The notes beneath the pieces were generated by a model that did no database searches, was not told the origin of the DNA, and saw only the letters and a program-made list of their open reading frames with translations. Source: Casuarius casuarius (taxonomy: Eukaryota > Chordata > Aves > Casuariiformes > Casuariidae). From it: 64,000 nt of DNA. Location of the stretch: positions 6,012,580 to 6,076,579 of the forward strand of contig PTFA01000024.1 of assembly GCA_003342895.1 (NCBI GenBank), given 5' to 3'. Made by a program: the position numbers and the translations under genes. This document shows, piece by piece, positions 13,896-25,530 of the stretch. Positions within the stretch are counted from its first letter, which is position 1, and each line of letters opens with the position of its first letter.

Positions 13896-15894
13896 GCTGA
13901 TGCTACACCACTATGTATTAAGCCAGCTGAGGACAAATGCAATAAAATTATCTATTCAAAATTAAATTACAAGTGCTTCTTCCCAGTGGTTATAAAATAC
14001 AAACAACAAAAAATCCGTTCAAATTAAAATACTTTTCTTACAACTTCAGACTCATATCAGACCAAAGCAATTGACAGGAGATGATAAATACTATCAATGT
14101 TAACAAAGTGTATTTTCCAGATTAAAAAGAGGAAGCAAATATTGGTAGAACTACGAAACAGTTGTGCTTTTTAATCCTATTTTATTTACATCTAGTTTAT
14201 TAACAAGAAATTTATTAGTAATATGATACATCTTTGGAAAACATACAGCATTTGCAATACAGAACACCAGCATGAGGCTGCATAGAATTGAGAACAATTT
14301 AGTAGAAATATTTTAAGGCATAAATATGATAGTTACCTGATTAAGAGCCAGAAAAATGATCTGAATGTTTAATTTGGGCCCAGAGCCATTTTACATAAGA
14401 ATTTAACTTGACACAAGATGAGCAGATGCGTTGGCTTCAATAGGACTGCTAACTTGTGAAATTAAAATACATGGTGGCATTCCACACAAGATGGATATCT
14501 ACTTCTCCTTAGGCCTATGCCTGGCTTATCTAATATTGGATCTGAACCACTTTGGAAAAATGTCTCAGTTTTCTCCAAGAAGAAAGGTCAGAGAAGAACT
14601 GTTCATTTGGCCCAAATACACAGCCTTTTAGTATTAAGAAAAAAGTAAAAGATCAAGGCAGTTGTCAATCATGTACCCAACTTCTGTAGCAATGGACAAC
14701 AGGATGACACAGGAAACAAAATACAAGCAAATCAGAAATCAAACCAAGTGAAAAAAGATAAGCAAAAATTGATAAAGAAGGAAGCAAGCATGTGTTTCAG
14801 CAAAAGAGGAGGGTAGGAATTATTGCAGTATGTACTATCAAAGCTAAAAGAGGCTAATTTTTTTATTCTTTAGAAAGACCATGTGGATATCAGTAACTGA
14901 AGGTTAGGTCATATATAGCTCTGCATTTGTTCAAGTGCTAGTAATTTATAGCTTTGCTTTGAATCAGTATTGCTGTTTCAACAGCAATTAACAACCATGC
15001 TGATATTATGTTTGAAGTTCAGTGTCTACACACAGACTGTCCCTTATTGGCACAATGTGGCAAAATCATCCAGATGAGACAGAAAGCAAGTATGTGTGCG
15101 CTCACAGAACACAAAAGATGCAATGACAAGTAAAAAAGACAGATGAGAAGTATGTAGAAAAAAAATATGTAGTCATAGAACAAGCAAATATGCTCGTACA
15201 TGCTAGGTTCTTCTCTTTATTTGAGTTGTGACGTCTTTTATAGATAATAATTTGGGGGCGGGGGCGTTACACAGAATAGGCAGTAAATAGTGATTTAATT
15301 CATCATTTGATTCCAATAGAGACCAAATGCAAGTTCTCTCTCTTCTGCAATTAAGTCTTCTCAAATATTCACATAAATCGTAATAGAATTATTCCGCCAA
15401 AGTGTTTTCAACCACAAGTCCTAAAATTCAGCTTATCAGAATTCTAAGAAAATTCAATAGGAGCTGCAATGCTAAGCACATTTGCAAGTCAAGCCTAGGT
15501 ATACAAAGGCCGTGTTCTTCCCTACTTCTTTCTGATTAATTGAATGCAGATTCTGACGAAGTACAGAATTAATTCCCAAACAGGGTGTTTGATCATGGAA
15601 CTCACTCAGGCTAACATTTGTCGTTCAACATTCTCCTCTGTCACTGTGAGGAGGAGGGGTCTGAAAGACAGAATGAGAAACAGGGTTTTTGTTTTGTTTA
15701 GACAAAAAGAACAGACTACACTAACTACACACAAATGGAAAATCTTCCCTATATATGCGCACACACACTTTCCACATACTGATATAATGCATGCTGTGTT
15801 GTTACTAATATGGTTTCAATAGCTCTAAAATGTTTTCCAGACAACCAGAAACCATTTATATGCATTCTGCTCCATGAACATCAAAGCATGCCTC

Positions 15895-15914
15895 AAAAAA
15901 AAAAAAAAAAAAAG
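15895..15914. repeat. poly-A run (20 A)
   Basis: Homopolymer of 20 A. No retroelement or target-site duplication is recognisable around it. Confidence 0.85.
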
Positions 15915-17135
15915 TTATCATTGGGCTTGTTTTGTGGTCCAGTTATGTAATATACTTATAACTGAACTTCTATTCATTCTGCATTTTAGTTTTTCTTTTA
16001 TTCCTCCTTAATGGGACTAGAGAATAAGCTGCAGTCATGGTATTCACACACTAGAAGAAACATACCACCTCAGCTGTTGAAGCTGTTGAATATCCTTGCT
16101 GTATGTTTCAGAAGTCCTCTGTAGATATCTGAGCTTTGTCTGTACATGGAAATAGTAGACCTTTTACTTCTGCTTCCTAAATATGCTGGTGTGAGTCAGT
16201 ATTCGTAGATTTTTAATAGGATAAGTCTCTCACTAGCTTATGCACATATCAAGGTACTGTCATCTGTCATCATACAGAACACATTGGAGTCATTATTTCT
16301 GATATCTTTTTTATTTCTTTTACACAGCACTGTCTTCCACAATATTTTTCTCTATACTTTACATGTAGTTAGAATATCCAGTTTTCATTTTTCTAAGTGT
16401 AATGTGATTCACCTCTACAAGTGTAGGATCATTAGCTGGATCCTAAATATCAGGACAAGTTAGGAACTTCAATCTTAACCTGAGCTCTTGACAACTGTTT
16501 TTTAAGTAGTCTTTCATTTCATAGTTCTTGAACCTCACAAAAGTAACAAATTATTAATTTTGGGATACTATGAATCCGAATTATTACAGAACACTTCAAT
16601 ATACCACACTGTCAATGCACCTTCTTTTTCAAATGTACTTCATAACTCAGAAATACAATTCAAGCTAATTGCTAGGTGATAATTTTAATATTTTAGAAGA
16701 CAGGTGTTTGCAAAAGAACAAGCAACAATAATAGCAGATGGTGGCCCACACGAATAGTCAGTCTTGAACATCTGTGCATAATACAGTTGAATAAAAGGCA
16801 CAAAGAATAGTAAACAGGGGAGAAGTAATCCTTCATGGAGTGATATTTGTATAACATTGCTGTTCCACTTAATACAAGCAGCATCAGCCTGAATTAGAAT
16901 CACATGCCTCTGAAAACATACCCAAGAGAAGAGCTTCCAGGCAAAAATAAAACATCATTTTAAGAAAGCAGACAAGAGTGGAGAACAAACTTCCTTAAAA
17001 AGAGCCTACAGCCAAAAAGAATGTTTCTGTGTGTCAGTAATGCAAAGTTTTGGTTGGTTGTTTTGCTACAGTTACAGGAGAAGGGAAGAACTTCAAAACA
17101 TAATATCATCCTACAGGAGAAAGTGGCGGGGGGGG

Positions 17136-17160
17136 NNNNNNNNNNNNNNNNNNNNNNNNN
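17136..17160. other. Assembly gap (25 N)
   Basis: Twenty-five undetermined bases directly after a run of eight G (17128-17135). The open frame that spans the Ns is meaningless. The true length and content are unknown, and the G-run suggests a G-rich sequence that was hard to read. Confidence 0.98.
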
Positions 17161-20100
17161 GGAAGAGATGCAAGTGAACTACCTTGGGAATATCTCTGGT
17201 AGAAATAATAAATTAAGAAAGTCTGAATAGCTATTATACAAGATGGAATAGTTAAACCTGTAAATAGCCCGTAAAAAAGCCCACAGAATGATCAGTTATG
17301 ATAATTTACACTGACATCTCCTTATTCCAGGAAGCTGTTATTTTCTGTTGCTAACAGCTAGGCATTCCTGTCTATGCGTAATTCCACTTTAACACTACTA
17401 ATCCGCATGAGAAAAATGGATTACCATCTGAACTTCTTGGGAGACCCAGCACAGGTACTAACTACTATGCTGAAACAAATGAAAGGCAAAAATGAGATTC
17501 TGATATTTGTAACAATTACCAACTACAAATGTCTGTGCAGAGCACAGACCATTTCACCTCCTCTAACTCTGTGCTCTTAAACTTGGCATGGTCAACAAGG
17601 ACAGCCAAGACTGCTCCAAATCATTCTGAATTTCATGAGTGCTGAGGGATTTCCCTCAGTGTTTGATCCATTCCTCCTTCAGTTCCTGCACACAGACTCC
17701 AGAATAACTGCAGTCCTATTCCACTGATTTTAAAGAGATCTGAAGCCAAAGCTAGAAATATAAGACATTTCTGAAAGGCTACAAAAGATATTCCACAACT
17801 ACGTGCTCACTTGCAGAACTCAGACTCCCAGAGAGACTGAACCTGACTTCTGCAGAGAATAAAGCAATAGGAATTCATATGTTTGGTGCCCTTTAGGTTT
17901 GCATGGCAGAATTACATGCCTTGTCTAAATCCAGTATTATATTCATTTTTATAATAGCAAGAGGTTTTACCAGGAATATTAAGCAAATTATCCATCAAGC
18001 TATTAAAAAAAAATCTGTTTAAGATATCGCCTTCCCAGAAAGTAAGAATGATTAAACTATTAACGCATGAAAATAAAATAAATGCTTAATGTGGTCAATT
18101 AAATAATACTAGATACATCTCTTGGCACATTTCGCAAAGGCTCTTGAATATTTTACCAAGAAAGCTACAAATTGCATGACAAATTGATATTCCTTGCTCT
18201 TACAGTGCAGTTAATTGCAAGAACAAAACGTATATACTACTTCAACTGAAAATCTTAACAGAGGAGATAAGTAGTCATTAGAGATGCCTCCATAATATAG
18301 TGACACAAGCCAGAAATACACCACAAAGAACACAATGTAATCTCATCCTTTTCCAAGCACATACTTTATTTGATGCTACTCCTGTCAGATTAGTGGGTGA
18401 GGGATTCACTCGCATTGTCAATATGCTACAGCAAGAGACAGGTATAAGATGTAGTTGCTTAAGGTAAGTCTTTATTGCAATATGTAAGACTATGCCAAAC
18501 AAATGTGTGTTCTCGTCTGTGAATAAATACACAGGAAACCTCCTATTTCAGAGCACATAACTTTAGCTATTTCCAAAATCTCAGAGAACAGAAATGAATA
18601 AAAGGGAGGGCTGCATTAGAAGAAAAGATAAAGAGAACCAATCTTCAACCAAACCAGGCAGTTACAATTCTGTATTTCATATCTGCCAAGCACTGGAGTA
18701 TTCTCAACTAAAAGCTGTTCCAAAAATTCTAATATGTTAACTGGTTGATACATGAATATTCTCACGAAGACAAAAAATAGGTCTGGTGCCTTGAAAATAA
18801 TCCACCAAGATACTTCTTGTGCAAAATCAGAGCTGCACAAATTTATTCACACACAAACACTGACACAAGTTAGGCAGTAACACCCAAACTGCAGGCCAGT
18901 TCTCTCAGGTTCTGTTTTTCAGACAGTACACAAACTTATTCCCTGAAGTTATAGCCAATTAAAGCAATTAAATAGAAATTTACACCAACTGAGTTACCTA
19001 CAAAACTAAGGCCCGTCAGACAAACCCTACCAATTTATGCTTGGTTTGTTTGAAGATATTTCTCCCAACTGTCTGTTCTGTCAGAATCATTCCCTTTGAA
19101 CAACAGTCAACAGAGATGAGTGTCTCCATAGCCTGGCACATGTAGTCTAACTGGTAATTTAAGCTAATATTCTGGACTGCAAACAAGATCTCTGAAGCGC
19201 AGACACCAACCTGTTTGTATTATGTATTCATATATGTTCTTTAAAAAGGTATAAAAGTATTTCAGGATCACAGATCTCCCTCCATGCTGCTGGCCAGTAG
19301 TCAGATGCTATACATATAAGCAAACAAACTTTTCATCCACATTTAAAAGACAATGCAAACTAAAGCCATGTTTGGGTTCTGTTCACTTTCAATCAAGCAT
19401 GATTTGCTTTGTCCCTACATAAAAGTTAACTCAGCTGCTTTCAACATGCAGGTGTTAACTTACGCTGCTCTCCACCTAACATTTAAAGACATTCAAAATT
19501 ACCAGCTACTCCTTCTGTCAGCTCAAATAGGAGCAGAAACCCAAAGACATCAAACAGTCCCCTTGCCCTCAAGAAATACACACTTCCAAAGGAAAACATA
19601 ACTCACCAAAGACTGAGTCAGAAACATTAATTAAGCTAGGAAAAGCAACATGAACTCACCCCTGAGTTCATCCCTGTAAACTTCCCGATCCTGGGTCCAT
19701 TTGCAGTTCTTTGTAGTAAAGTCCAAATATCTAAGTCATTAACCAGAGCCCAAACATTTGCAACTAAACATTTTGCAAATTTACAGTTACTATGATTATA
19801 TAAGACTTGTGTAAAGCTGAAACTTTTAGCTTTGTATTTTACAACACCATTTCAAGATGTTGAACAACATTATAGGATTTTATTTCCACTCGATATACAC
19901 AAGGAAGTGGATCTGATTTTCACAAGCGCATGCAAGTGAGAGGGTATCCCTATAAAGGAAGCATCCAAATCTAATTGATACAGAGCTAGTATGACTGTAA
20001 CTTGGTGCAGCTATCATATGTGAATACTACCCACAATAAAAAAGAACCATTTTCCCAGGTCTGGAATCAGAAAAATCAGTCTTCTTTTTCCAATGTTGAC

Positions 20101-20509
20101 ATTGGCAAGCCTCATAGGTCACTCAAACTGACCTCTGCAGAGCTAAGAATTATCCCAGCATAAAGGACTTAACATACCACTAATATGAAATCTGCAGATG
20201 AATTATAAAATGCCACTTATTAAGATAGTGTAAGTTTCACCTATACATTTCCGAGTGCTAGATGTGGCCAATGAGCAGAACAGCATGCAAACCAGCTTTG
20301 AGAAGCTTTAGCATAATTATATTTGAAGTTCTTTCAGGAAATTACACTTCAGACTAGAGTCCTATGAGAAGGGCACAGATTGAAGCTGCATCAAATGAAA
20401 AAAGACAACAGGCATTGCAGGTGGTATACACCTCTGACTTTGCTTCCTCGTCACTGTACCTCTCCAGCTGCAGTAATTACCCTATAAGCAAGGCAGAGAC
20501 GGTAACTTT

Positions 20510-21130
20510 GCCCTTATCACTCCCAGGAGAGCCTCACGAAGGGCTCGGCTGACCAGCCCACGGCCAGAGGGGGAAACACGGCGGGGCACACAGTCAGCGC
20601 GCCCGCCAGAGCACGGCTGTGGCGGCCTGCGGGGCTCCTGGCCCCCGCACGTCCCGCCGCCCCGGGACGGGGGCTCCGTGGAGCAAGGCCGGGCCCGGCG
20701 GGTGACGGAGAAGCGATAGGGGAGTCACGCTTATCACGGGAGCCACAAGCACGTCGGCGCCGGAAGGGATGCGCGGGAGGGGGAAGCGGGATGAGCGGCG
20801 CCGCCGCCACCGCCGCCCTTCCTGCCCCGCCGGGCACCGCAGTGGCCGCGGGCGCCCAACGGCTTTACCTGCCACTCTCGCGCCGAGCGCCTTCCGGCTC
20901 CCGCCTGCCGCGGCGCCTTTTGATGACCTCATCAAGCCAGGGCCTCCCCTCCCCGCCCCCAGCGCGCCGCCCCGCCCCGTGGCTCTCCGGGCCCCGCCCA
21001 CGCGCGTGACGTGTCCCGCGGGCCCCGCCCCCTCACCAACCGCCGCCCTACCGCCTCCGACGGTGGGGCGTGGCGCACCGGCCGCCTCCATGTCCCCGCG
21101 CGCCGGCGCAGCTGACCGGCTCTGTTAACA
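20510..21130. promoter_or_regulatory. AOPEP: CpG island, presumed AOPEP promoter and first exon
   Basis: The sequence turns abruptly from AT-rich to very GC- and CpG-rich here, with a weaker GC shoulder to about 21490. Several GC boxes (CCCCGCCCC, GGCCCCGCCC) are visible, plus TGACGTGT at 21007-21014 and a palindrome TTGATGACCTCATCAA at 20920-20935 that is one base from an ATF/CREB site. No TATA box is obvious. On the minus strand a consensus donor CAG|GTAAAG ends at 20869, so a non-coding AOPEP exon 1 probably lies just right of it. The island could also start a plus-strand antisense transcript. The long open frames here on both strands (up to 165 codons) reflect GC richness. Confidence 0.75.
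20869..21060 (-). other. AOPEP: Predicted AOPEP exon 1 (5' UTR, non-coding)
   Basis: The only firm element is the splice donor: the minus strand reads GAGTGGCAG then GTAAAGCC, a consensus donor within the CpG island, oriented towards exon 2. A second weaker donor (GTTG|GTGAGG) lies at about 21037 on the same strand. The transcription start is not visible, so the right boundary is a guess. No other CpG island lies between here and exon 2, which makes this the natural start of the gene. Confidence 0.45.
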
Positions 21131-22920
21131 CCCGGGTTGAACAGAACTCACCCCATCGTACACCCCCCTTACAACCCGCTCCTACCCAGAAAACTGCCAA
21201 AGCCCTACCTTGGCATCTCCACATTTACTTCGTTCTTGGTTGTAGCCAAGCAAGGAGTCATCTGCCATGATACAACCGACGAAGCGTTTTCTCTTTGGTG
21301 CCCGGCCGTTGCTGATTTACCAGGCAGTTTAACCAGGAGGCATCCTGAGGGCTCGCTCCGTGCCTGGTATGCACCACCCGCCTCGTGCATCGCATTTCCC
21401 TGGAGGGCACCCAAGCCTGTAGGCAGAGCAGCAACCGCAGTGCCGTCCTTAAGCTACCGGACCAAGCGCCAGCGCCTCCGTGGTGGACGGGGTGGATGTA
21501 TTCACCCTGAGTCAGCCTCTGAGCAAATGTAAAATGTGGCAGTCCTACACCTAAGCCCAGTGATCAAACAGAACGACATACTGAAGGTTCTGTACTTCGA
21601 AAACAGTGAAAAAAATAAAATCTATATGTAGACAAAATTTCACCTGTCCTGCTAGCCAATGATCCTTAAATTTAATTAAATTCTAAAAATCGAGAGAATT
21701 CTCAAATATATCAATATCTTGCACTCCCTTGACACTGCTAAATGCTGTTAAAAGCTAGCTACCTCACTATTAAATGCCGGCTACAGAACTCTGGGTGGTT
21801 CTAGGCAATGGGTTTCTGCATGGCATCGCTCCCTCTCTGTGCAGTTTCTTCACTTTAAAGATGAGCTATTACAAAATTAAGGCTTCAAATCTTTTCCAAA
21901 TCTTTTAGAAATTCATGCCGCCTTTCTTGAAAACACATATGGGCTAATTCCCTACAAATGTGGATTTATACAGCTCCATTGATCTCAGAGTTTTGCCAGC
22001 TTACATCGACAGAAAAATTGGCCCACAGTGTGGTTATAATAATTCAAAATTCTTTTCTTTTTTTCAGCATGTAGGCTGCCAACTTTCACCACTGCAACTC
22101 CAAGGGCATCTTATTAAGGCACATGGTACAGCTGACTAAGAATAACAAACGTATTATCAATAGGTCTGACTTCATTATACAGATTGAAAGATGTATTTCC
22201 CACTCCCAAGGAATGAGAGATAAGGAAAAGAACAGGAACTTGCCTTTTCGGATAACTCATGGTGGCTTACAGCATCAAAATTGCTTGGTTACTAGGCCCA
22301 GACTTTGCAGTCATGTTATGATCACAGGATGGAGAAACGTACTCTTTTGCACATTAAGATATGCTATGCAAGATAGCCAAAAGCCCTGTGACCTGAGATT
22401 AGGATACACATAAAAGCATTCATCTTCCCAGAGTTAATTAGATACTTCATTTTGTCACTCAGTGTGGCAGTGAATGGTTAAAGCTCTTGGAGCAATCCAT
22501 TTCTGATAACTGTTGGCATAGCTGTCCTGGCAGTACGTCTCAGAGCTCACTGGATGCTGGAGCTCTCAGTTGGCTCCCAAACAAGCCAAGGACACTTCTA
22601 ACTGGCAAATCATACATTTTGCTACTTCTGTCAGTGAAATGAACAGCTGCTAAAAGAATCTGACAGTTGCTAGCACTGAATCAACTCTGCAGGTGTCTAG
22701 GAATGGTAGGAAGGCCACTGGTATTAAGATCACGAAAGATCTTTGCAATGTTTGGTTTAGCTTTGAATGCTTCGTTTTTTGAATCTTGCCATTTGCTAAA
22801 TTCTCAGCCCACAGGTGCCCAGGTTTCCTTGATGAAGCTAGCATATGGAGTGAGGGAGGAGAGAATGGGAAATGCCTCCATAGCTTGTCTGGTATCAAAA
22901 GAATAGTTAAAAATTCATTA
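21131..22920. other. Intergenic, GC shoulder then AT-rich sequence
   Basis: The first 350 bases remain moderately GC-rich with scattered CpG, as the flank of the AOPEP island. Beyond about 21540 the sequence is AT-rich and unremarkable apart from the old repeat fragment at 21955-22025. Open frames up to 131 codons at 21.14-21.53 kb sit in the CpG shoulder and resemble no protein I know. Confidence 0.6.
21955..22025 (+). repeat. Old amniote interspersed-repeat fragment
   Basis: The phrase order CAGCTCCATTGAT, GAGTTTTGCC, AGCTTACATCGACAG, TTGGCCCAC follows a common ancient amniote repeat motif (a CTCCATTGA, GAGTTACGCC, TTACACCAG, CTGGCCC series). The family name is not certain from memory. It is heavily diverged. 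Confidence 0.4.
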
Positions 22921-23205
22921 GAATAGGGATTCAAACCTGACTTTCCAATGTGATTGCCTTAACCACAGCTCTGCAAAGTCAATTTCTCCTTCTCTTTAGC
23001 CACATGAATGTTTAATTATTTATGCAAAATGGAAAAAAACCAGAAAGGGTAGATTGTGAAATTCTCCCTCTGAACTCCCAAATGCATTTTCTAGGGAGGT
23101 AGGAGAGCTAGTTTCAAACCCTTGCTTACCAGGGAAATCTGAAAACACGTCTCCCTTCTCCCCAAGCAAATGCCCTTACCCTTGGATTACAGGGAAAGAA
23201 ACACA
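22920..23205 (+). repeat. Cluster of old repeat 3'-end fragments
   Basis: Two related stretches, about 22925-22985 and 23095-23200, both run from a TTCAAACC phrase to a CC-TTA-CC phrase. This resembles the tail of a widespread amniote repeat (TTCGAACC ... CCCTAACCAC). The shared order suggests two diverged copies or one duplicated tail. The family is not certain. Confidence 0.4.
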
Positions 23206-23440
23206 GAGATCATCTTTTGTGCAAGTTTCATGTCCCCACTAGACAGAGAAATAGCCTGGCCTCTGCTGCCCAGTCAGCTGTATGATGCTGGGTCCAGACC
23301 CAGCTTGTGGGGTTCACAGGTAGGGACTTCTCCATCGACTGCAGTGTAAACCTATTCAAAGATGTCTACAAGACTCACTAGCAGAAATTTAGGTAGCTGG
23401 GAAGTCAAATCACGGTTGAACAGAAATTGTAAGGTTTCAG

Positions 23441-23523
23441 AGGCTCCCAAACATTGGACTCAGGAGCCTAATGGCTCCTGGGAGTTTCCACCCAATGGGA
23501 ATTTGGGAGCCTAATTCCCATTG
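23441..23523. repeat. Nested perfect inverted repeats (MITE-like remnant)
   Basis: Three perfect inverted pairs lie within 83 bases. AGGCTCCCAAA (23441-23451) pairs with TTTGGGAGCCT (23502-23512). CAGGAGCC (23461-23468) pairs with GGCTCCTG (23473-23480) across a 4-base loop. CAATGGGAATT (23493-23503) pairs with AATTCCCATTG (23513-23523) across a 9-base loop. The compact palindromic design suggests a decayed non-autonomous DNA transposon, but I cannot assign the family. Confidence 0.55.
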
Positions 23524-23559
23524 TGGAGCTCTCCATGCAAAGCAGGTCTGATTGAGGTG

Positions 23560-25300
23560 GCTTTTAAAATGTAAAAAGCTGCCAGAAATCTAAGTCTTTC
23601 TCAAATAATTTGAACAGTATTTGCACTCGTAGGAAAGTATGAGGTATCTCTAGGGGTCCTCTCTGTGATGATCACAGAGTACCTATGGAGTCCCTGGCTA
23701 GTTATATCTGACACAGTCAAGAAAAGGTTGAGAGGGAAATCAATATACCACTTTGGATAGACTTAAATATGGGTCCTGAGTCCACATTTGTAAGAGTTCT
23801 CCTTGAGAGCATCTGATATATGTAAATAATAGTGAATAGTAATAAAAAATACACATTAATTTGCCAGTACTGGAAAAACAACACATTTTTCTGGTCAATA
23901 CTGCCCTAGTGTAAGTGAAAGCTCTGCTACCTCAGCCTTAGTGTTTTTTGTTTTTCAGTTCAGTTTTCAGAGCACAAGATGGGTGAAGTTTTCTACTGAT
24001 GCAGTACTGATGTACAGTGCTCGTAAAATCAGCTGCGCTTTGTTAAAGCTCAGTGGATGGACAACGCAGTTGACTGTTTGTGCTTTCACTTGCATGTTTG
24101 GCAATCTTTTCCAGTCATTAAGATCTGACTGAGAAAATGCCTTGTTCTAGCCTAAAAAAGCTAAACGAGGACCTCGTGATCGACATAAATCAACCCCTAT
24201 CTTGCTCCATATTTAACACAAATGTATTTATTTCTTGAAAAAAGAGATGCTCTCTTGACAAATAGCATTTTCTGTTGCTGTGCAAATGCATACAGCATGG
24301 CACATCACCACCTTTCCCATTTGCAATAAAACAGTCTGGTTTGCTATTGTCGGCTGAACAGTAAATAGACTGCTGTAAATGAACACTGGAGGTTTGCTTT
24401 ATTTGACCTCAGACATGAGCGAAGTGGGCAGGTGCTTGTAATTCCAGTAATGAAGTTTATTTGCCATTAAAAATAAAAGCTTAGTGAAAAAAGCCTACTG
24501 TAATTTTCCCCCCAAAGCAATAGATTTCTTAAAAGTGTTTTTTTTTAACGGCTTATTTGGGCTGTATTTCAGTAATAGTAACATTTTGCACCTTTCCCAA
24601 CCAGGCTTAAGATTAAGATGCTACAAGTCCAAAACAGTGAAAGCAATTGCTAAATACTTGTTAGAGTATTGTCGCTTTTGTCACTATTGCCGCTTTGACT
24701 TTCTTTCGCTGCCAAACCTGACACCAGTGGCAATGATTTGGAGGAATCGCCATAGAGCCATGGTGGCAAATCACTGCAATGATGAAGAAGCACTTGAAAC
24801 ATGTGGGAAAGAGGGCAAAGCTCAGTCTAACAAGTTGACTCTCGAGTACTTAGAATTCACACACTGTAATTATGAATCACCTTTCAATTGATTGTAAGAT
24901 GCTGACCACAGAGAGCTAAAAGAAGTGAGTTTTGGATTCTGGAGTAACTAGTATTGCCATTAGAGTTATTCTAACACAGTTAATACACTAATTACTATAC
25001 CAGTTATCATTCTGGTAATTTCCTCTGTCCTGTGGAGTCTAAAAGGAATAAAGCTTGTGCATAAACTCTCTTTTTCAATTCCAATGTAAGGTTGCAGTGT
25101 TCGAGAACATTCTGAGTCCATGCTAAAAAAAGACCTCTTATTTATATCCATAAAAAGCAACACTTACACTTGAGTTTGGCACTTTTTGGTGCAAATTAAA
25201 CTGTTAAATACTAGTTGAGGATGTATTTGACTGTGGGTGTGCAAAACTACAGGCACAATTTGAAACTATATGTTGAGACTCCTTTGAACATATGGCTTTC
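23560..25300. other. Intergenic, no gene seen
   Basis: AT-rich single-copy-looking sequence. The longest open frame here (135 codons, 24484-24891 plus) has no recognisable domain and no flanking splice or promoter signal. I see no RNA gene. Confidence 0.6.
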
Positions 25301-25309
25301 CTTGCACTG

Positions 25310-25530
25310 CTATCTATTGTGTTTGTGGCCATAGCGCCTAAAAATCAGTTGAGCTAAAAGCTGTACAAATACAGAGTGAGAGACATCCTGTATTCCAAAG
25401 AGTGTATTGTCTAAAGAAACAAAATACACACAGGGTAGGGGAAAAGGATTTAACACGCAGAGACAGAGAACAATATGATGGCAGCAAAGATCTCCTTTAC
25501 ACGCCCACTCTGGTAGTTATGCTCTTTAAG
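25310..25530 (+). mobile_element. MIR-like amniote SINE fragment
   Basis: The run CATAGCGCCTA, then GCTGTACAAATACAGAGTGA, then CAAAGAGTGTATTGTCTAAA, then GGGTAGGGGAAAAGG follows a widespread amniote repeat (GCGCTGTACAAACACA, AAGAGCTTACAATCTAA, GGGTGGGAG series). It is a clearly decayed copy. The antisense counterpart of the same type appears at 63745-63900. Downstream to 25.77 kb the strand is purine-rich and may be more of the element. Confidence 0.55.

Larger units (their letters stand above)
4429..20868 (-). other. AOPEP: Predicted AOPEP intron 1 (about 16.4 kb)
   Basis: The span runs between the predicted exon 1 donor in the CpG island (CAG|GTAAAG, exon ending at 20869) and the acceptor before exon 2. 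It is AT-rich. Open frames are all under 125 codons and none resembles a known protein. It contains simple repeats (listed separately), one CR1 fragment near 12.4 kb, a CTCF-like motif near 13.88 kb and an assembly gap at 17136-17160. I see nothing else in 4.7-12.3 kb or 12.6-20.5 kb. The human pairing of a non-coding first exon with a coding second exon supports this model, but the junction is inferred. Confidence 0.55.

Noticed and set aside
17021..17230. Open frame spanning the assembly gap
   Set aside because: The frame crosses 25 N, so its continuity is an artefact.
1..20868. miR-23b/27b/24-1 cluster, hosted by AOPEP in vertebrates
   Set aside because: In the human gene the cluster lies in a late intron. 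Only introns 1 and part of 2 are in the window, and I saw no matching hairpin here.
3611..20877. Ten-base identity CCTGCCACTC at the exon 1 and exon 2 donors of AOPEP
   Set aside because: Both contain the donor consensus, so most of the match is expected. The rest is short enough to be chance and gives no evidence of exon duplication.
20517..21128. Overlapping open frames (up to 165 codons) on both strands in the CpG island
   Set aside because: GC-rich DNA lacks stop codons by chance. The products are Ala/Pro/Gly/Arg-rich on both strands, and this is best read as a promoter with a non-coding first exon.
24484..24891. 135-codon plus-strand open frame
   Set aside because: No recognisable domain, no promoter or splice context, and Phe/Asn/Cys-rich composition typical of AT-rich intergenic DNA.
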